Part shown: positions 43,965 to 56,364 of the stretch, one piece after another
Numbering within the stretch: the first letter of the stretch is position 1
How the letters are laid out: every line of letters starts with the position of its first letter
DNA from: Sodiomyces alkalinus F11
Taxonomy: Eukaryota > Ascomycota > Sordariomycetes > Glomerellales > Plectosphaerellaceae
Direction: 5' to 3'
DNA length: 64,000 nucleotides
Assembly (NCBI RefSeq): GCF_003711515.1
Contig: NW_021167085.1
Coordinates: forward strand, 1,032,575-1,096,574
The notes under the pieces: model-generated
What the model saw: only the letters and a program-made list of their open reading frames with translations
Told to the model about the DNA's origin: nothing
The model's database searches: none
Translations under genes and position numbers: made by a program

Positions 43965-46358
43965 ATGCAAGCTAGGAGACACCTTATTTCATCTGCCAGA
44001 CGGCTTGCTGGCCCACACTCGAGGTCTCTGCGGCCTCTTTCAAGAGCCATTCTCACCGAGACAGCTACATTAAGGATCGCTCCCCTTCTACCCATTGTAG
44101 CCGTAAGGAATTACGCAAATGGCCGCGGCCCTCATCCACCCGGGGGTACCCATCGTATGAACTTGGGAGGAGAGCCCGAGAAACCAGCACTAGAGCAGTA
44201 CGGCATCGACCTGACGGCCAGGGCGAGAGAGGGTAAACTCGATCCGGTCATTGGGCGAGATTCGGAAATTCAGCGTACTATTCAGATCCTCTCACGTCGG
44301 ACCAAGAATAACCCTGTCCTCATCGGAAATGCCGGCACTGGCAAGACGGCTATCCTCGAGGGACTTGCTCTCAGGATAATAAGAGGTGATGTTCCTGAGA
44401 GCATCAAGAACAAACGGGTCATCTCCCTCGATCTTGGGTCACTCATCGCGGGAGCAAAGTTTCGCGGCGATTTCGAGGAACGGTTGAAAAAGGTCCTGGA
44501 GGAAGTCCAGAAGGCCGGAGGACAAGTCATCCTTTTTATTGATGAATTGCACGTCTTGCTCGGCCTCGGCAAGGCCGAAGGCTCGATTGATGCCTCCAAC
44601 CTTCTGAAGCCAGCCCTCGCGCGTGGTGAGCTCCAATGCTGTGGCGCCACCACGCTTACCGAATATCGACAAATCGAAAAGGACGTCGCACTTGCGAGAC
44701 GTTTCCAACCCATTATGGTCAACGAGCCGACCGTTCAGGATACCATCAGCATCCTACGTGGGATCAAAGACAAGTATGAAGTGCACCACGGTGTCCGAAT
44801 CACCGATGGTGCTCTAGTCGCCGCTGCCACCTACTCGAACAGATACGTCACAGACAGATTTCTACCAGACAAAGCGATCGACCTGATGGACGAAGCTGCT
44901 AGCCATCTTAAGCTTCAGCACGAGTCCAAACCCGAAGACATCATGGCGTTAGACCAGAAGATTATGACAATTCAGATCGAGCTGGAAAGCTTACGCAAAG
45001 AAAAGGACGTTGCTAGCCGGGAGAGGAGAGAGAAGCTCGAGGGGGATCTGAAAAAGCTTCAAGACGAGATTGCCGAGCTGAACGTTCGGTGGGAGAAGGA
45101 ACGCGCTGAGATTGACGCTGTCAAGAGAGCGCAGGAAGAACTCGACAAGGCCAGGGTTCAACTCGAGATGGCCCAGCGCGAGGGTAATTTTGGACGAGCC
45201 GGCGAGCTACGATACAGCGTCATCCCAATGCTAGAGCAGAAAATCCCGAAAGACGGGCAGCAGAACGAAGGCACCTTAATTCACGACGCCGTCACAGCGG
45301 ACGACATTGCAGCAGTTGTTTCACGCATCACCGGTATCCCGGTTTCGAAACTTACCTCCGGCCACATCGAGAAGCTAGTCCACATGGAAGACACCCTGCG
45401 CGAGTCCGTTCGCGGTCAGGATGAGGCGATCAGAGCCGTCTCCAACGCCGTCCGTCTGCAGCGGGCTGGCTTGTCCGGCGACAACCGGCCCCTTGCATCT
45501 TTCTTCTTCTTGGGACCAACGGGCGTGGGCAAGACTGAGCTGTGCAAGAAGTTGGCCGGATTCCTCTTCTCTACCGAGTCGGCCGTTGTAAGATTCGACA
45601 TGTCGGAGTTCCAGGAGAAACACACCATCTCTCGCCTCATCGGTGCCCCATCAGGCTACGTCGGCTACGAGGATGCGGGCCAGCTGACCGAAGCCGTGCG
45701 CCGGAAGCCGTACGCCGTTCTTCTGTTCGACGAGTTTGAGAAGGCCCACCGCGACATCTCGGCTTTGCTCCTTCAGGTGCTGGACGAGGGGTACCTTACG
45801 GACGCGCAGGGTCATAAGGTCGACTTCAGAAACACCATCATTGTTCTTACCTCGAATCTCGGTGCTGACATCCTTGTTGGCGCCAACCCCAGTGTTCCGT
45901 ACACCGAAACAGAAGACGGCGACGTCGGCCCCGACGTCCGCAAGGCTGTCATGGATATCGTGTCGTCCGCATACCCACCGGAATTCCTGAACCGCATCGA
46001 TTCGTTTATCATTTTCAAGCGTCTCGCGCTGGATGCGATCCGTGACATCGTCGACATCCGGCTACGGGAGCTCCAGTCTCGACTTGAGGACCGCAGGATC
46101 ACGCTGCAGGTGCCAAACGACGTCCGTGACTGGCTCGCAGAGAGGGGCTATGACCCTCGGTTCGGCGCGCGGCCGCTGAACCGCCTCATCACGAACGAGA
46201 TTGGGAACGGCCTCGCTGACAAGATTATTCAAGGCGATTTGAAGATGGGCGAGACTGCAGTGGTGAGCATCAAAGAGGATGGTTCGGGCCTGGTAGTCAC
46301 ATCTGCGGGACCGGCGACGGCTCCATCAGCTGAGTCCGCGGCGGAGGAAGCGTCTTAG
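43965..46358 (+). CDS. Mitochondrial ClpB-type disaggregase Hsp78
   Basis: Intron-less, 797 residues. I start at ATG 43965 ([14 protein letters not shown]), which gives an Arg-rich presequence; the open frame upstream has no ATG. The first AAA+ module has Walker A G-N-A-G-T-G-K-T at 121-128, Walker B I-L-F-I-D-E-L-H and [10 protein letters not shown] coiled-coil M-domain follows (Lys/Glu/Arg-rich, near 340-430). The second module has [17 protein letters not shown], and the sensor-2 region F-G-A-R-P-L-N-R. Like other Hsp78 proteins it lacks the ClpB N-terminal domain. Known function: with mitochondrial Hsp70 it resolubilises aggregated matrix proteins after heat stress. Confidence 0.95.
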   Translation: MQARRHLISSARRLAGPHSRSLRPLSRAILTETATLRIAPLLPIVAVRNYANGRGPHPPGGTHRMNLGGEPEKPALEQYGIDLTARAREGKLDPVIGRDSEIQRTIQILSRRTKNNPVLIGNAGTGKTAILEGLALRIIRGDVPESIKNKRVISLDLGSLIAGAKFRGDFEERLKKVLEEVQKAGGQVILFIDELHVLLGLGKAEGSIDASNLLKPALARGELQCCGATTLTEYRQIEKDVALARRFQPIMVNEPTVQDTISILRGIKDKYEVHHGVRITDGALVAAATYSNRYVTDRFLPDKAIDLMDEAASHLKLQHESKPEDIMALDQKIMTIQIELESLRKEKDVASRERREKLEGDLKKLQDEIAELNVRWEKERAEIDAVKRAQEELDKARVQLEMAQREGNFGRAGELRYSVIPMLEQKIPKDGQQNEGTLIHDAVTADDIAAVVSRITGIPVSKLTSGHIEKLVHMEDTLRESVRGQDEAIRAVSNAVRLQRAGLSGDNRPLASFFFLGPTGVGKTELCKKLAGFLFSTESAVVRFDMSEFQEKHTISRLIGAPSGYVGYEDAGQLTEAVRRKPYAVLLFDEFEKAHRDISALLLQVLDEGYLTDAQGHKVDFRNTIIVLTSNLGADILVGANPSVPYTETEDGDVGPDVRKAVMDIVSSAYPPEFLNRIDSFIIFKRLALDAIRDIVDIRLRELQSRLEDRRITLQVPNDVRDWLAERGYDPRFGARPLNRLITNEIGNGLADKIIQGDLKMGETAVVSIKEDGSGLVVTSAGPATAPSAESAAEEAS

Positions 46359-46947
46359 TTTTTGCTGGCCAAGGTTTGCGTGGTGATTTGCGATTTCGGG
46401 GCGTTTCGCGGGATTAGGGCGACGGGAAATTGCACAGACTTATCAGTCCGGTTTATGTATACCACTTGTTTGTGTATTGTTGTTTATACGATGTTGAAAT
46501 ACCTACCACTCAATGTAGACTGTATAATGAGAATTAGAAACACTTCGAAATGCTCTCAATTGTTTTACTTAGAGCTGACTCCCTCTTTAGACGGCATATC
46601 TGCCCGGCAGGACAATCGCTGAGTGATGTATGGGACTATTGGTGCAACGTGTAATGCTCATTTAGTGATTTGTTGTCGGCGTTGGAATATTCTCAATAAC
46701 CTGGGCGTCCAACACCTGAATAAAAGGATGCATGCCGGGGCGGAATCTCTTGGAACAACATGCAATGTTTCCCATCTACACACACAATTCCCACACCTAG
46801 CCTCTTTCGCCTCGCTTTTGCTGTATCCGGATTGCAAATGCCCCCAATCCACCAATTTGCGCCGTTATGTTCATACCCCATCAAAGCCAATGAGTGAACA
46901 CTTGGACGTCAAGCGGAGTGACCTGGAACAGAGCCTTCCAGCCTGAC
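46359..46947. other. Intergenic between convergent genes
   Basis: 3' flanks of hsp78 and emp24. Frames are short and unrecognised. Confidence 0.5.
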
Positions 46948-47746
46948 TTATACGACTCGCTTAACCTCGAAGAACCGACGCAGCCACCAGACCTGGAACA
47001 CGCCCTCGCCAACGACGAGACCAATGACAAAGACATTCCACCACTTGACACGGGCATTGGTGCTCTCGGCAGTGTTTCGATGTGTGCGCTCTCTGGCGAC
47101 GATGTAGAATTGTTCATCTTTGACTTGGGCAAGCAATTCAGCCATTTGACGAACTAGGTGAGTGGAAAGAACCAACGTTAGCAAACAAGGAGATGCGAGA
47201 AGGTATGGGATAGCAGAGAGGTTGGTGGTTTTTTTTAAGCTTACCCTCCTTCTCGAGAGGGTCGGCCGGAAGGTCTCCCTCGTTGACGTAGACAACGCCG
47301 TGAACATTGAAGTGGACCTCCTTGCTGTTGGCGCCCCAGTGTTCGTTTCCGAAGCAGTAGGTGTATTTGCCGTCGCTCCTGGCCGTGAAGGTGAAGTCGC
47401 CGTTGGAGACACTCTTTTGGTTGGTCACGTATTGACCCTTGGGGTTTTGAATCTACAGAGAGGAAGGTGTTCGCAACCTGGGTTAGCGAGAGGCTGCGCT
47501 CCTTGGTTGTGGGTGGGGGGATGGGATAGTTCTCGGCGGCCGTACCCAGAAGTCGATGTCGAGATTGCCAGAGCTGCCGAATTCCCGGTCTCCGACTTGG
47601 TAGGTGACGGTCATCTTGTCATCGCGACGGAGGTTCTCGTGAAAGCACTCTCGGCCGTGGGCTGGTAGCTGGATGATGTGGGCTGCGGCAGACTGGAAAA
47701 GACCAGCTGCAAGCAGCAGCGTGCTGGCGACCGCGGGGAAGAGCAT
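46948..47746 (-). CDS. p24-family cargo receptor Emp24 (TMED2 type)
   Basis: Three minus-strand exons: 47546-47746, 47245-47452, 46948-47153; 204 residues. A signal peptide spans residues 1-22 (ending S-A-A-A-H), followed by the GOLD domain with two cysteines (R-E-C-F-H-E and Y-T-Y-C-F-G-N). Next are a membrane-proximal coiled coil, V-K-D-E-Q-F-Y-I-V-A-R-E-R-T-H-R-N-T-A-E-S-T-N, one transmembrane helix, and the cytosolic tail R-R-F-F-E-V-K-R-V-V with the COPII/COPI-binding FF. Yeast Emp24 matches best in V-Y-V and E-R-T-H-R-N-T-A-E-S-T-N. It cycles between ER and Golgi and is needed for GPI-anchored protein export. The third exon joins as G|TT. Confidence 0.92.
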
Positions 47747-48089
47747 GGTCAGGGATAGGATGGATTAGGACGTTGTGTGCCCTCGCTGAGTTAATTGACG
47801 AACTCGCGGAGGCCGAGGCGTCTGTTCGTGTCTGTCAGTTTCGCTGTTGACTAGGTACCTTAGAAAGTGGTATTCGTAACGTGACGTCCTGCATTGACCT
47901 GGCCAGCAAGTCCAGTCTCTCGATAGAGATCCCTGTATGGACTGGACACTTTGCATCAAAGGTTCATTCGGATTGGCGTTACTTGCGGTTTGAGAGGAGA
48001 GCCGCAAATTACACAGGGTATGTGGGTCTACCAAGTACCTCTTCCAGACTAGCACGGTGGTTTTCACTGTGCACTCACTGCGTACTTCG

Positions 48090-48330
48090 TACCTTACCTT
48101 AGGTATCCATACTACCTACATTACCTACCTAGGTAATTGCGTCCTTCGGTGTGTGATACTCGAGCCTTGTCCGATAAGACAGCACCAAGGTGTTTGTGAA
48201 CTCCTCTACTCCTACAAATATACCAGGTGCTACATGGTATATACATTGCATTGTATATACCTTACCTACTCCCTAGGACTCTCGCGTGTTATTGGGAAAT
48301 AGGTAATTAATTACCTTACCTAGGTGGAAA
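48090..48330. repeat. Cluster of TACCTAGGTA palindromic words
   Basis: Many overlapping copies of CCTTACCTTAGGTA, TACCTACCTAGGTAAT and ATTACCTTACCTAGG, the densest cluster of this word family in the window. Confidence 0.6.
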
Positions 48331-49015
48331 TATCCCGCTTCGAGTATTCTTCTACCTTCCATAATGTTAAGAGTCAACGTGGACTCATAGGCTGTATCTC
48401 CTACTCTGCTGCCTTTTGTCGCGGTTAGTCTAATGAACAACTGTCTTATAAACTTGGACTTGGACTCGGTAATCGCGACTGATAAAATACATCTTTTCGT
48501 TTCCCCGTGATTCGATATCTGGGTACCTTATTGCATTTCCCTACCCGTACGACGAGGTCTTATAATTAATGGCTGCCTACCAATACCAAGCAAGTCTTTG
48601 GACAGTGACAGGGCCACTGCTTTTCCTGATTATCAGTCCCAAGCATGTACAAGTACAATACTCCGACATTGAGCACGTGATAAAGGTACACCGTCGGGTC
48701 CCCTTGGATGTATGTAAATTGGCTGTACCTCAGCAGCCATGGGAAAGAGGGTGGTAGGTACAGGTGCCAATGCCAAGCAGGGGCGAGTAAAGAGTGGGGA
48801 CTCAAAATCTGAAAACATGATGTCCTTCCCTCCTTTCTTTGCTGACCTGAAAATCACGGCACCAACCTCTTCTGAACTTCTTTGGCCCCTAACCCGCTAC
48901 CCCATCATAATAATCTCCATCCCGACACTTTGCCCCCCTTTCTTCACCGACACCGACTCGACATCCCACGACACACTCTATCGTACATCAAGGCCGAGGG
49001 AGTTTATTGCGAAAT

Positions 49016-49438
49016 GTGAGTTGAGATGTTCCCCTCCTTTTGTCTTCGGTCCCTTTCTTTACTCGTCTTCTCGTCTTCCACCGTCACGGGTGCTACGCAT
49101 GTCGTTTGGGGGCGTCTGTCCCAGGATTCTCAATTCCATGCCATCCCCTGCACTTTCAATCACCGTCTACCTTTTTGAACGACCTAGTGGTCTTCCCCCA
49201 TCTAAACATAATTATAGCTTTGCCGCCTGACTCTCGTAGACGTCTCGGAAATGCTGCTGCCTGGTTGTCTTTCGCGCTCAGATCGCACAACGTTTCTGTC
49301 CTAGCTCCCAAAAAGCCCAATCTGTCCTCTTTTCCTGGCATCATTGTCGCTCTCGGGCAACGTCACCACGCGTAGCCAGGTCGTCTTTATTTATCACGAC
49401 TACCGCCCGTTCTTTGCGCTTACCATTGTTTCGAACAG
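49016..49438 (+). other. Possible 5' UTR intron of arf1
   Basis: GTGAGT at 49016 and a TTTCGAACAG acceptor ending at 49438 would remove 423 bases of CT-rich leader containing several upstream ATGs. Sequence inference only. Confidence 0.35.
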
Positions 49439-49487
49439 AATCGCCTTTCTTTCTCAAGTCGACATAATTCCACAGAAAATCAAATAG

Positions 49488-50310
<823 letters not shown>

Positions 50311-51122
50311 ACTATTCATACCCACGCAGACAACCAATGAAGCCGCATGAAGCCTTACGCTCGCTCCGTCCGGCCATGTCAACCTACATTTCGCTTAATG
50401 GTTCGGTGGTCATTTGCAAGTTATCCGAGCACAATCCAATCGAGTAGTCCATTAGCCATCGATGGCAATCTTTTTCCTCTGGATCTTCCCAAATGCCATC
50501 GTCTGTTTTTGTGGCCCCCCCCTCCCTGTGGTGGCGCCTTATATCGTTTTCGTGAGCTCGCCAGGCTTGGGATCGCATTGGTATCGGTTCCGTCTATCTA
50601 CGTCTTCTTTCCGACAGCAGAAAACACGTTATAGGCACGCGCGTATTCCGGTCTCCGAGGGAAGAAAAAAAGGGGACAAGTACTCGTTTTCTGGAGATGG
50701 TAAAGGCGTCTTTGCATCGGGAAATCCTACTGTACACTCTTTGTCCCATGGCATCCAACCGGGCACTTAGATCGCTATCTACCACTTGTTTCGTTTACGG
50801 CTTCTCTTTGTTGCCAGTACTTGACTTAAATAAACAGAGAGTTATTTTCAGCGTCCATGACGTTCCGTACGTTGTGTTTTACCTTTAACGGGACATTAAA
50901 CGAGGTGCATATTGACACAATAGCCAACTCTATCTATACGAGTAAACGGCGACCCTGGTCCTACGCCCATTGCATGATATATAATGGCGAGAAATATTGC
51001 CAAACTAACCCCTGCCCGCATATATCCCGCGACACATGAGTGGTATCCGGAAACATAAAAACACCAACGCCCTGTACGCCTTTGCCAAAACCAATATCAT
51101 GTTGGATGTTCCTCATCTTCAC
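50311..51122. other. Intergenic between convergent genes
   Basis: 812 bp of 3' flank of arf1 and the DUF3405 gene. No recognisable gene. Confidence 0.5.
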
Positions 51123-53750
51123 TCACGCGTTCGGATCCGACTCGGGTATCTCCACCTTTTTAACCTCCTCCTCGACAGGGAGCTCGACATCCTTAACGGG
51201 ATGGATGAGCATGGGGGGCAGGCACATCCGCCCCTCGCCGCCACGGAGGCCGCCGACCGTCTTCCCGTCCTTGCTGGGGTCCTCCACGAGCTCGAACTCC
51301 TCGCCGCCGTCATTGTTGACCTTGAGGCCGAGCCAGCGGCGGTACAGGTTGGGGCCGAAGCCCGAGTTGTAGAACCAGGTGAGGCCGCGGAGGTTGTGCT
51401 CGCGCTGGCCGAAGACTGACGTGCGCGCGCCGCCGCTGGCGCCGTTCTTGCCGCCGTTGAGCACCTGGGCGAAGTACTCGGTCGGCCACTCCCGGTCCAG
51501 GTACTGCGGGTGGGGGGCGAAGACAGCCTTGTAGCCGTGGTGGAGGGCGGTGGTGGCGGGCCACATCTCGGGGAAGGCGAAGTGTTTCTTGTAGGCCGTC
51601 TCGCGGTGCATCGTCATGAGGAGCCTGCGGGAGAGGCGAGAGGCTGTGATGATGTGGGCCCGGCGAGGAGGGAGAGCTTCGGAACGATTGTTGTTGTTGT
51701 ACCCCGTGATGTCCTCGCCGAGGGACCAGGTCGTCCCTTCAGGATCGAAGATGGGGTTCAGTGCGATGAGGTCGGCTTCTTCACCAACCCCCCACTGATA
51801 CTTGTCCTTGTCCATGCTTGTGGGAGGTTCGGGATCGTTCTCCGTCATAAACAGGTCGTCTTCGCTCTTAGGCCGCTCCGGTCCCCAGATGGACTTCTCT
51901 ATTTTGGGGGCCTCGCCGCGTCTGGGTCCGTGGATCTCGCTCCAAACGTTGTCCGGGGCTGCCTGTCCCATCTCCACTTGCACGCGTGTCATCTGCCGGA
52001 AGTCCTCCCATGAGCCATGCACACTGGGGATATAGTAACGGGCGTTGCGTTCCCAGAGTCCCTTTCGCGGCTGCTCCCGAGCCCAGTTCTCCAGCTTGGA
52101 GAATAAATCGTAATAATGTCCCGTGTAACGAGCGTCCATCTCCCAGGACCAGTAGTAGTCATACTCGGGATGCCGATACGAGAAGTACTGCATCGCCATG
52201 GACAGCCCGCGGTACGCGCCGTGGACTGGTCGGTCGGGCCCTATGCTGAACAGGTCGTAGATGCCTTGGTAGAGGGATAACATCTGGGTTTGCGTCCACA
52301 GCGTCACGAGACCTCGGAATTCCTCCGGGAAACTGTCCTTGATGCGCTTCTGGTATGCTTCGTGGTCGGCCCAGATTGGGTTGCTTGCGTCGTCCTTCAC
52401 CTCGACCAACAGGTGGACATCGTAGCGACCACCGGAAGCCAGAGAGAGTTCCGAGATGATGGATCGGATGTTCATGATGTCCTCCTCGCGGAACGAGTAT
52501 TCGTCCCAGGCCCGAATCACAACCGCCGTGCGAGAGAGCTTCTCTTCCTGGGCTGTATCCTCCTCGGTAGATTTGCGCTGAGAATGAGCCGAAGAGTTCG
52601 ACCGCGCAACGGGAGTGGTGGTGTCCACAGCAGCCGCGCTGTCGGCGCTATTGGCTCCGTCGTCAATATAGAACCCCCTTGTCGAGGGCGTCCTTGCTGG
52701 CAAGGGCTTATAGCGGGCTGCATTGGCCTGATAACATCGTCGTTGGGCGTCTGCCCAATCGACCTTGGCAAAGCTCACTTTCCCGTCCTCCTCCCAGACG
52801 GTCTGGGAGCCCTCCATCTCGCCGTATTCTCCGACTCCCAGGCCACCAGAGCGAACGGAATAGCCCAAGCCGTAGGGTCCGTATCTACCGTACCGCTCGT
52901 AGCAAATGTCCTCAGGCAAATCAAGCAGATTGTACGAGCCGAGAATGTGCTCGGGGAAACCCTGGGGCCGGCCCTCGTAGTACCGAATAGGCGGGACACG
53001 GACCCTGTTGTGACGGTCCATGAAGCACTCGTGGATGTCCTCGCGTTGGGTCGCGAATATGGAGCGGGGATGTTCGTGGAACGGCTTGCTTTCGAGCAAG
53101 GCCCTCTTGACAGCGTCGTCCACACCGTCTTCCGAAGAGTTAGTCATGATAGTGTTGAAGTCGAGCTCGTCCAGGGGTAGCTCATCCTGAGCGCGGGGAT
53201 ACTGAGGAACAACTTCCGAGAAAGGGACTAGACTCCTAATACCGCCGTAGTACCTCGTGAGGAACCGGAACGTCTCCCATACAGGTGGCGGCTCGGGTGC
53301 TTTTTGGATCCTGCCTTCGGCTAATCTTTGATTCTCGTTCAGGCTGGCGCGGACGAGAACTGTAATCATGAGAGCGATGAATGCTATTAGGCCCAGGCAG
53401 AGCAGTCGAACGATCTTGTTGGGCAGCCGATAGAATTGTATCCTGGCAGGTCGGCGAGGCGGAGCGAGGGTTCGTTTGGGAAGCATGGCGGCGGTGCTGG
53501 ACCGGGATGACGATGTATTCCTTGAGCCCCCACTGCTCGGTGAGGACTCATCCGAGTCATCTGACGTGTCGTCGGAGGGATAATAGTCCTCATCGTCGGA
53601 GAGGCGCTCCTTATGGAGTTTCTCGTAGCGGGGAAGTCTTGACGTCCGCCCCTGCCGGGTACGGAGCGGATTGGTTAATAGGCCCATGGAAGATTGACTT
53701 TCGATGGGCGACAAGCTGGCAGGTCCTTTCGTCAGAGAAGTTGCCAACAT
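51123..53750 (-). CDS. DUF3405 family type II membrane protein
   Basis: Intron-less frame of 875 residues; the true start may be Met22 (M-G-L-L-T-N-P-L-R). The cytosolic N-terminus has an acidic Ser/Asp patch (51-75) and a basic Pro/Arg stretch. A single transmembrane helix spans about 113-134 (I-V-R-L-L-C-L-G-L-I-A-F-I-A-L-M-I-T-V-L), and the large remainder is probably lumenal. The DUF3405 region includes D-Y-Y-W-S-W-E-M-D-A-R-Y-T-G-H-Y and P-S-V-H-G-S-W-E-D-F. The topology and the W-E-M-D-A-R acidic motif recall Golgi glycosyltransferases, but the activity is unknown. Family assignment is from memory of these motifs. Very GC-rich coding, like its neighbours. Confidence 0.8.
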   Translation of the reverse strand: MLATSLTKGPASLSPIESQSSMGLLTNPLRTRQGRTSRLPRYEKLHKERLSDDEDYYPSDDTSDDSDESSPSSGGSRNTSSSRSSTAAMLPKRTLAPPRRPARIQFYRLPNKIVRLLCLGLIAFIALMITVLVRASLNENQRLAEGRIQKAPEPPPVWETFRFLTRYYGGIRSLVPFSEVVPQYPRAQDELPLDELDFNTIMTNSSEDGVDDAVKRALLESKPFHEHPRSIFATQREDIHECFMDRHNRVRVPPIRYYEGRPQGFPEHILGSYNLLDLPEDICYERYGRYGPYGLGYSVRSGGLGVGEYGEMEGSQTVWEEDGKVSFAKVDWADAQRRCYQANAARYKPLPARTPSTRGFYIDDGANSADSAAAVDTTTPVARSNSSAHSQRKSTEEDTAQEEKLSRTAVVIRAWDEYSFREEDIMNIRSIISELSLASGGRYDVHLLVEVKDDASNPIWADHEAYQKRIKDSFPEEFRGLVTLWTQTQMLSLYQGIYDLFSIGPDRPVHGAYRGLSMAMQYFSYRHPEYDYYWSWEMDARYTGHYYDLFSKLENWAREQPRKGLWERNARYYIPSVHGSWEDFRQMTRVQVEMGQAAPDNVWSEIHGPRRGEAPKIEKSIWGPERPKSEDDLFMTENDPEPPTSMDKDKYQWGVGEEADLIALNPIFDPEGTTWSLGEDITGYNNNNRSEALPPRRAHIITASRLSRRLLMTMHRETAYKKHFAFPEMWPATTALHHGYKAVFAPHPQYLDREWPTEYFAQVLNGGKNGASGGARTSVFGQREHNLRGLTWFYNSGFGPNLYRRWLGLKVNNDGGEEFELVEDPSKDGKTVGGLRGGEGRMCLPPMLIHPVKDVELPVEEEVKKVEIPESDPNA

Positions 53751-54419
53751 GAGGACCTTAGATTAGCCAAAGCCTTATGCCGGCATTACTCACTGCAGCT
53801 ATTGTGTTGTGAAGTTCGACCAATTCCCGGTGTCGAGTCGAGCCCGACTCAAAAGGGCTCAAGCGCCCGGATGATACCGGATCTGATCGTGTCTCGGAAG
53901 TTTGATTTTTTTGCAGAATTTGAGGTCGAACTTATGATGGTCCTAGTACGGACGGGAGAATGCAAATCGTGGCGTGGCTGTGGAATTCTGCGAGGGCCCG
54001 AGGGGGGCAGCCGTTCTCCAGTTGAACCTTGACAGGAGAAGGGGTGAATATGTGGAGATGGACAGGAATTTTGAGGAGTATTGCGCTGAGTCTCGGCTAG
54101 CGTGATATTCACCGTCGCGCTATCAGGAGAACCAAGTGCGAAGTATGAAAATTATTTGGTAGCCGTAGTCAGGGTAAGGAGACAAGTGAGAGTGTTGTGA
54201 AGATGGACGTCTTCGTTAGGGCATCAGCAAAGTCCGTGTTGAAACCAGGGTACCTCAGTTGCTAGGGGCAACCAGACTCCTCTCTACCTTACCTAAGGTA
54301 CCTACGGATAGGTAACTTCGAGTGTATAGAGTACGTACCTTGTTGTGACGGCATCCTGTCGCTCAACCACGCCGGTCATTGCGCCGCTCAACTGTGCCGC
54401 TCAACTAGCTTACATAATC

Positions 54420-55620
54420 ATTGTCGTACAGTGTCGAACAGACCATAGTCTTTTCGGTTACGTAACGGGCCGGATTGCCAAGAGTATAATCCGGGTAGAC
54501 GCTTGCAGAATCTGCACTATATAAAATACGGTGGCAGCGTTTCCCTAACGGTCTGATATAGTTATAATTGAATATCATTGCCTTAATTAATTTTGACCTA
54601 TTTTATGACGATTTCGACTACGCTTGCTTTATCTGATATATAGTAGATCGCTAAAAGTGAAGAGTAGATTTAACCCCACTACGTGTTTACAACGCGTTTT
54701 CCACCCTCAACACTATAGCCCTTATACTTAAAAAATCACTAAAAATCGAAAATACCTCCTATAACTCTACGCTTTAAGTATTCGCCCTATAAACGGACCC
54801 TGATTATATAGGTATATTTTAATAGTCTTAGTTAGAAGACTATAGTGTTAAATTTTAACGTGTTACTAGGGTTAGTATAGGGGATCGTATCCCGGTATCA
54901 CGAGTAGTCTTAAGCATATTCGAATAAACGCTCCGGCCGGCCCTAGGCTTTAGGCTAGGATAAAAAAAGGCGTATAATTCAGGCCTAATATACCTAACCG
55001 GCAAATCCCTGGCCAGCTAGTACTATAGGACCTATAAGCCAGGCTTTTCTCGAGGGGTGACCTTTAGGTATAGAAAATACGGTATAATAAAGATATCTTC
55101 TCTAAGCTAAAAGGGCGCGCTCCCGGGACTTAAGTATTCCACGGGTAAACCACGTAGAATCCTCGGCTTTTACGTATAAGAACCCGGGGGGGGGGGGGGG
55201 GGGGGGGGGGGGGTCCCCGGTATTCACTAATTATACCCTAGGGAAGCTATAGTATACCCTAAAGGTATCTATAGCGTACCTCGTAGGTGCTATAGCTTAT
55301 ACTATAGTACCACTAGGGTACCCCGTGTTACGCCCTGGTGTTCCCGGTGGAATCTAGGGCGTATTAAGGCCCTTATAAATAACTCTTTTATATCCCCTGC
55401 CTAGTTACTAATAAACTGCGTGCTAACCTATCTTAAAACTAAATTATTACGGTATATCTAAGCTAAGGGCCTCCTCTACCTTCTAGCCCTACGCCGGCCA
55501 GGACTATTACCTAGTTAGGCGCGCGTATACTACACACGCATACGGATATAGGTACATAGCATTCTTATAGATTTATAAGTCAGCAGGTGGTAGAGGTCAA
55601 CAGTCGAAGTACACCGCCAC
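54420..55620. repeat. AT-rich RIP-like remnant with LTR-like segment
   Basis: TA-rich, CpA/TpG-poor DNA like the left end of the window, containing a 28-G run (55186-55213). From 55327 the sequence begins TGTTACGCCC and has TATAAATA 50 bases on, reminiscent of the 5' end and promoter of fungal retrotransposon LTRs; no matching CA end or second LTR is visible. Element identity is unknown. Confidence 0.5.
55186..55213 (+). repeat. 28-G homopolymer
   Basis: Twenty-eight consecutive G flanked by CCC and TCCCC inside the AT-rich block; read as poly-C on the other strand. Length may be unreliable in the assembly. Confidence 0.9.
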
Positions 55621-56364
55621 CCCATCACGTGGGCTATCTCCCTCCCTCACCGACACTCTAAGTAGCGCAGCGTCACGGATACCCCTACCCCGGTAGTCTG
55701 CCACGAAACCCACGAGACCCGCGCCTAGGCCTGGTTAGTTAGCACGGCCGCTTTTGCTCAGGCTTTGATCACCCTTGCTCACTAAGCATCACCTTTGATC
55801 ACCTCAACCTCGCCCATCTCACCTCTTATCCATGCGACTTTGAATTTGCACTGTATCCCTTCAACTTAATGCGGCCTTCGTTAGCGGCCTTTGTTATAGT
55901 TAGTTGGACGAGCCAGGGTCGAGGTGCAGGCAGAATTCTCAAGAAGCCCGGCTTTTGGCAACCCTCTTCATCCTCTCAAAACCTAAATGCCTGCCTGATA
56001 CTTGGCTGCTGAAGGGCGCGCAGTTCTCGGACTACGCATTTAGGCCGGTAATAGTGCTGGGCGCTCAGATAGTACGCATATATAGAGCCTGCCCTACCTT
56101 GAGGAGTGCCTATCCGTAGTAAATAGACCCGATACCGTTCGCCCGAGTGCTCCCCGTCTACCTGTCCACTGACAGACCCTGACATAAGGCGTTTCTATTT
56201 TATGAAGTGGGGAAAATGTAAATCAAATTAAAAAAATAGGATTATCGCGATGGGGTGGCTCACTCGGTGTTATAGCTCACTCAGTGTTCAACTACATTAT
56301 TTTATAGAAGCATATTAGTAATTCCTTTATCCTTTAACAGTATGCTATTAGGATTAACTTATCC

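Larger units (their letters stand above)
53751..56364. other. Intergenic with a second RIP block
   Basis: 53751-54400 is ordinary promoter-side DNA of the DUF3405 gene, ending in TAGGTA words at 54286-54315. 54420-55620 is AT-rich and RIP-like (next entries). 55620-56364 returns to mixed composition, with a 71-codon frame of no recognised content. Confidence 0.5.

Noticed and set aside
52290..53180. 296-codon plus-strand frame over the DUF3405 gene
   Set aside because: Antisense of a conserved protein; no domain or start context.
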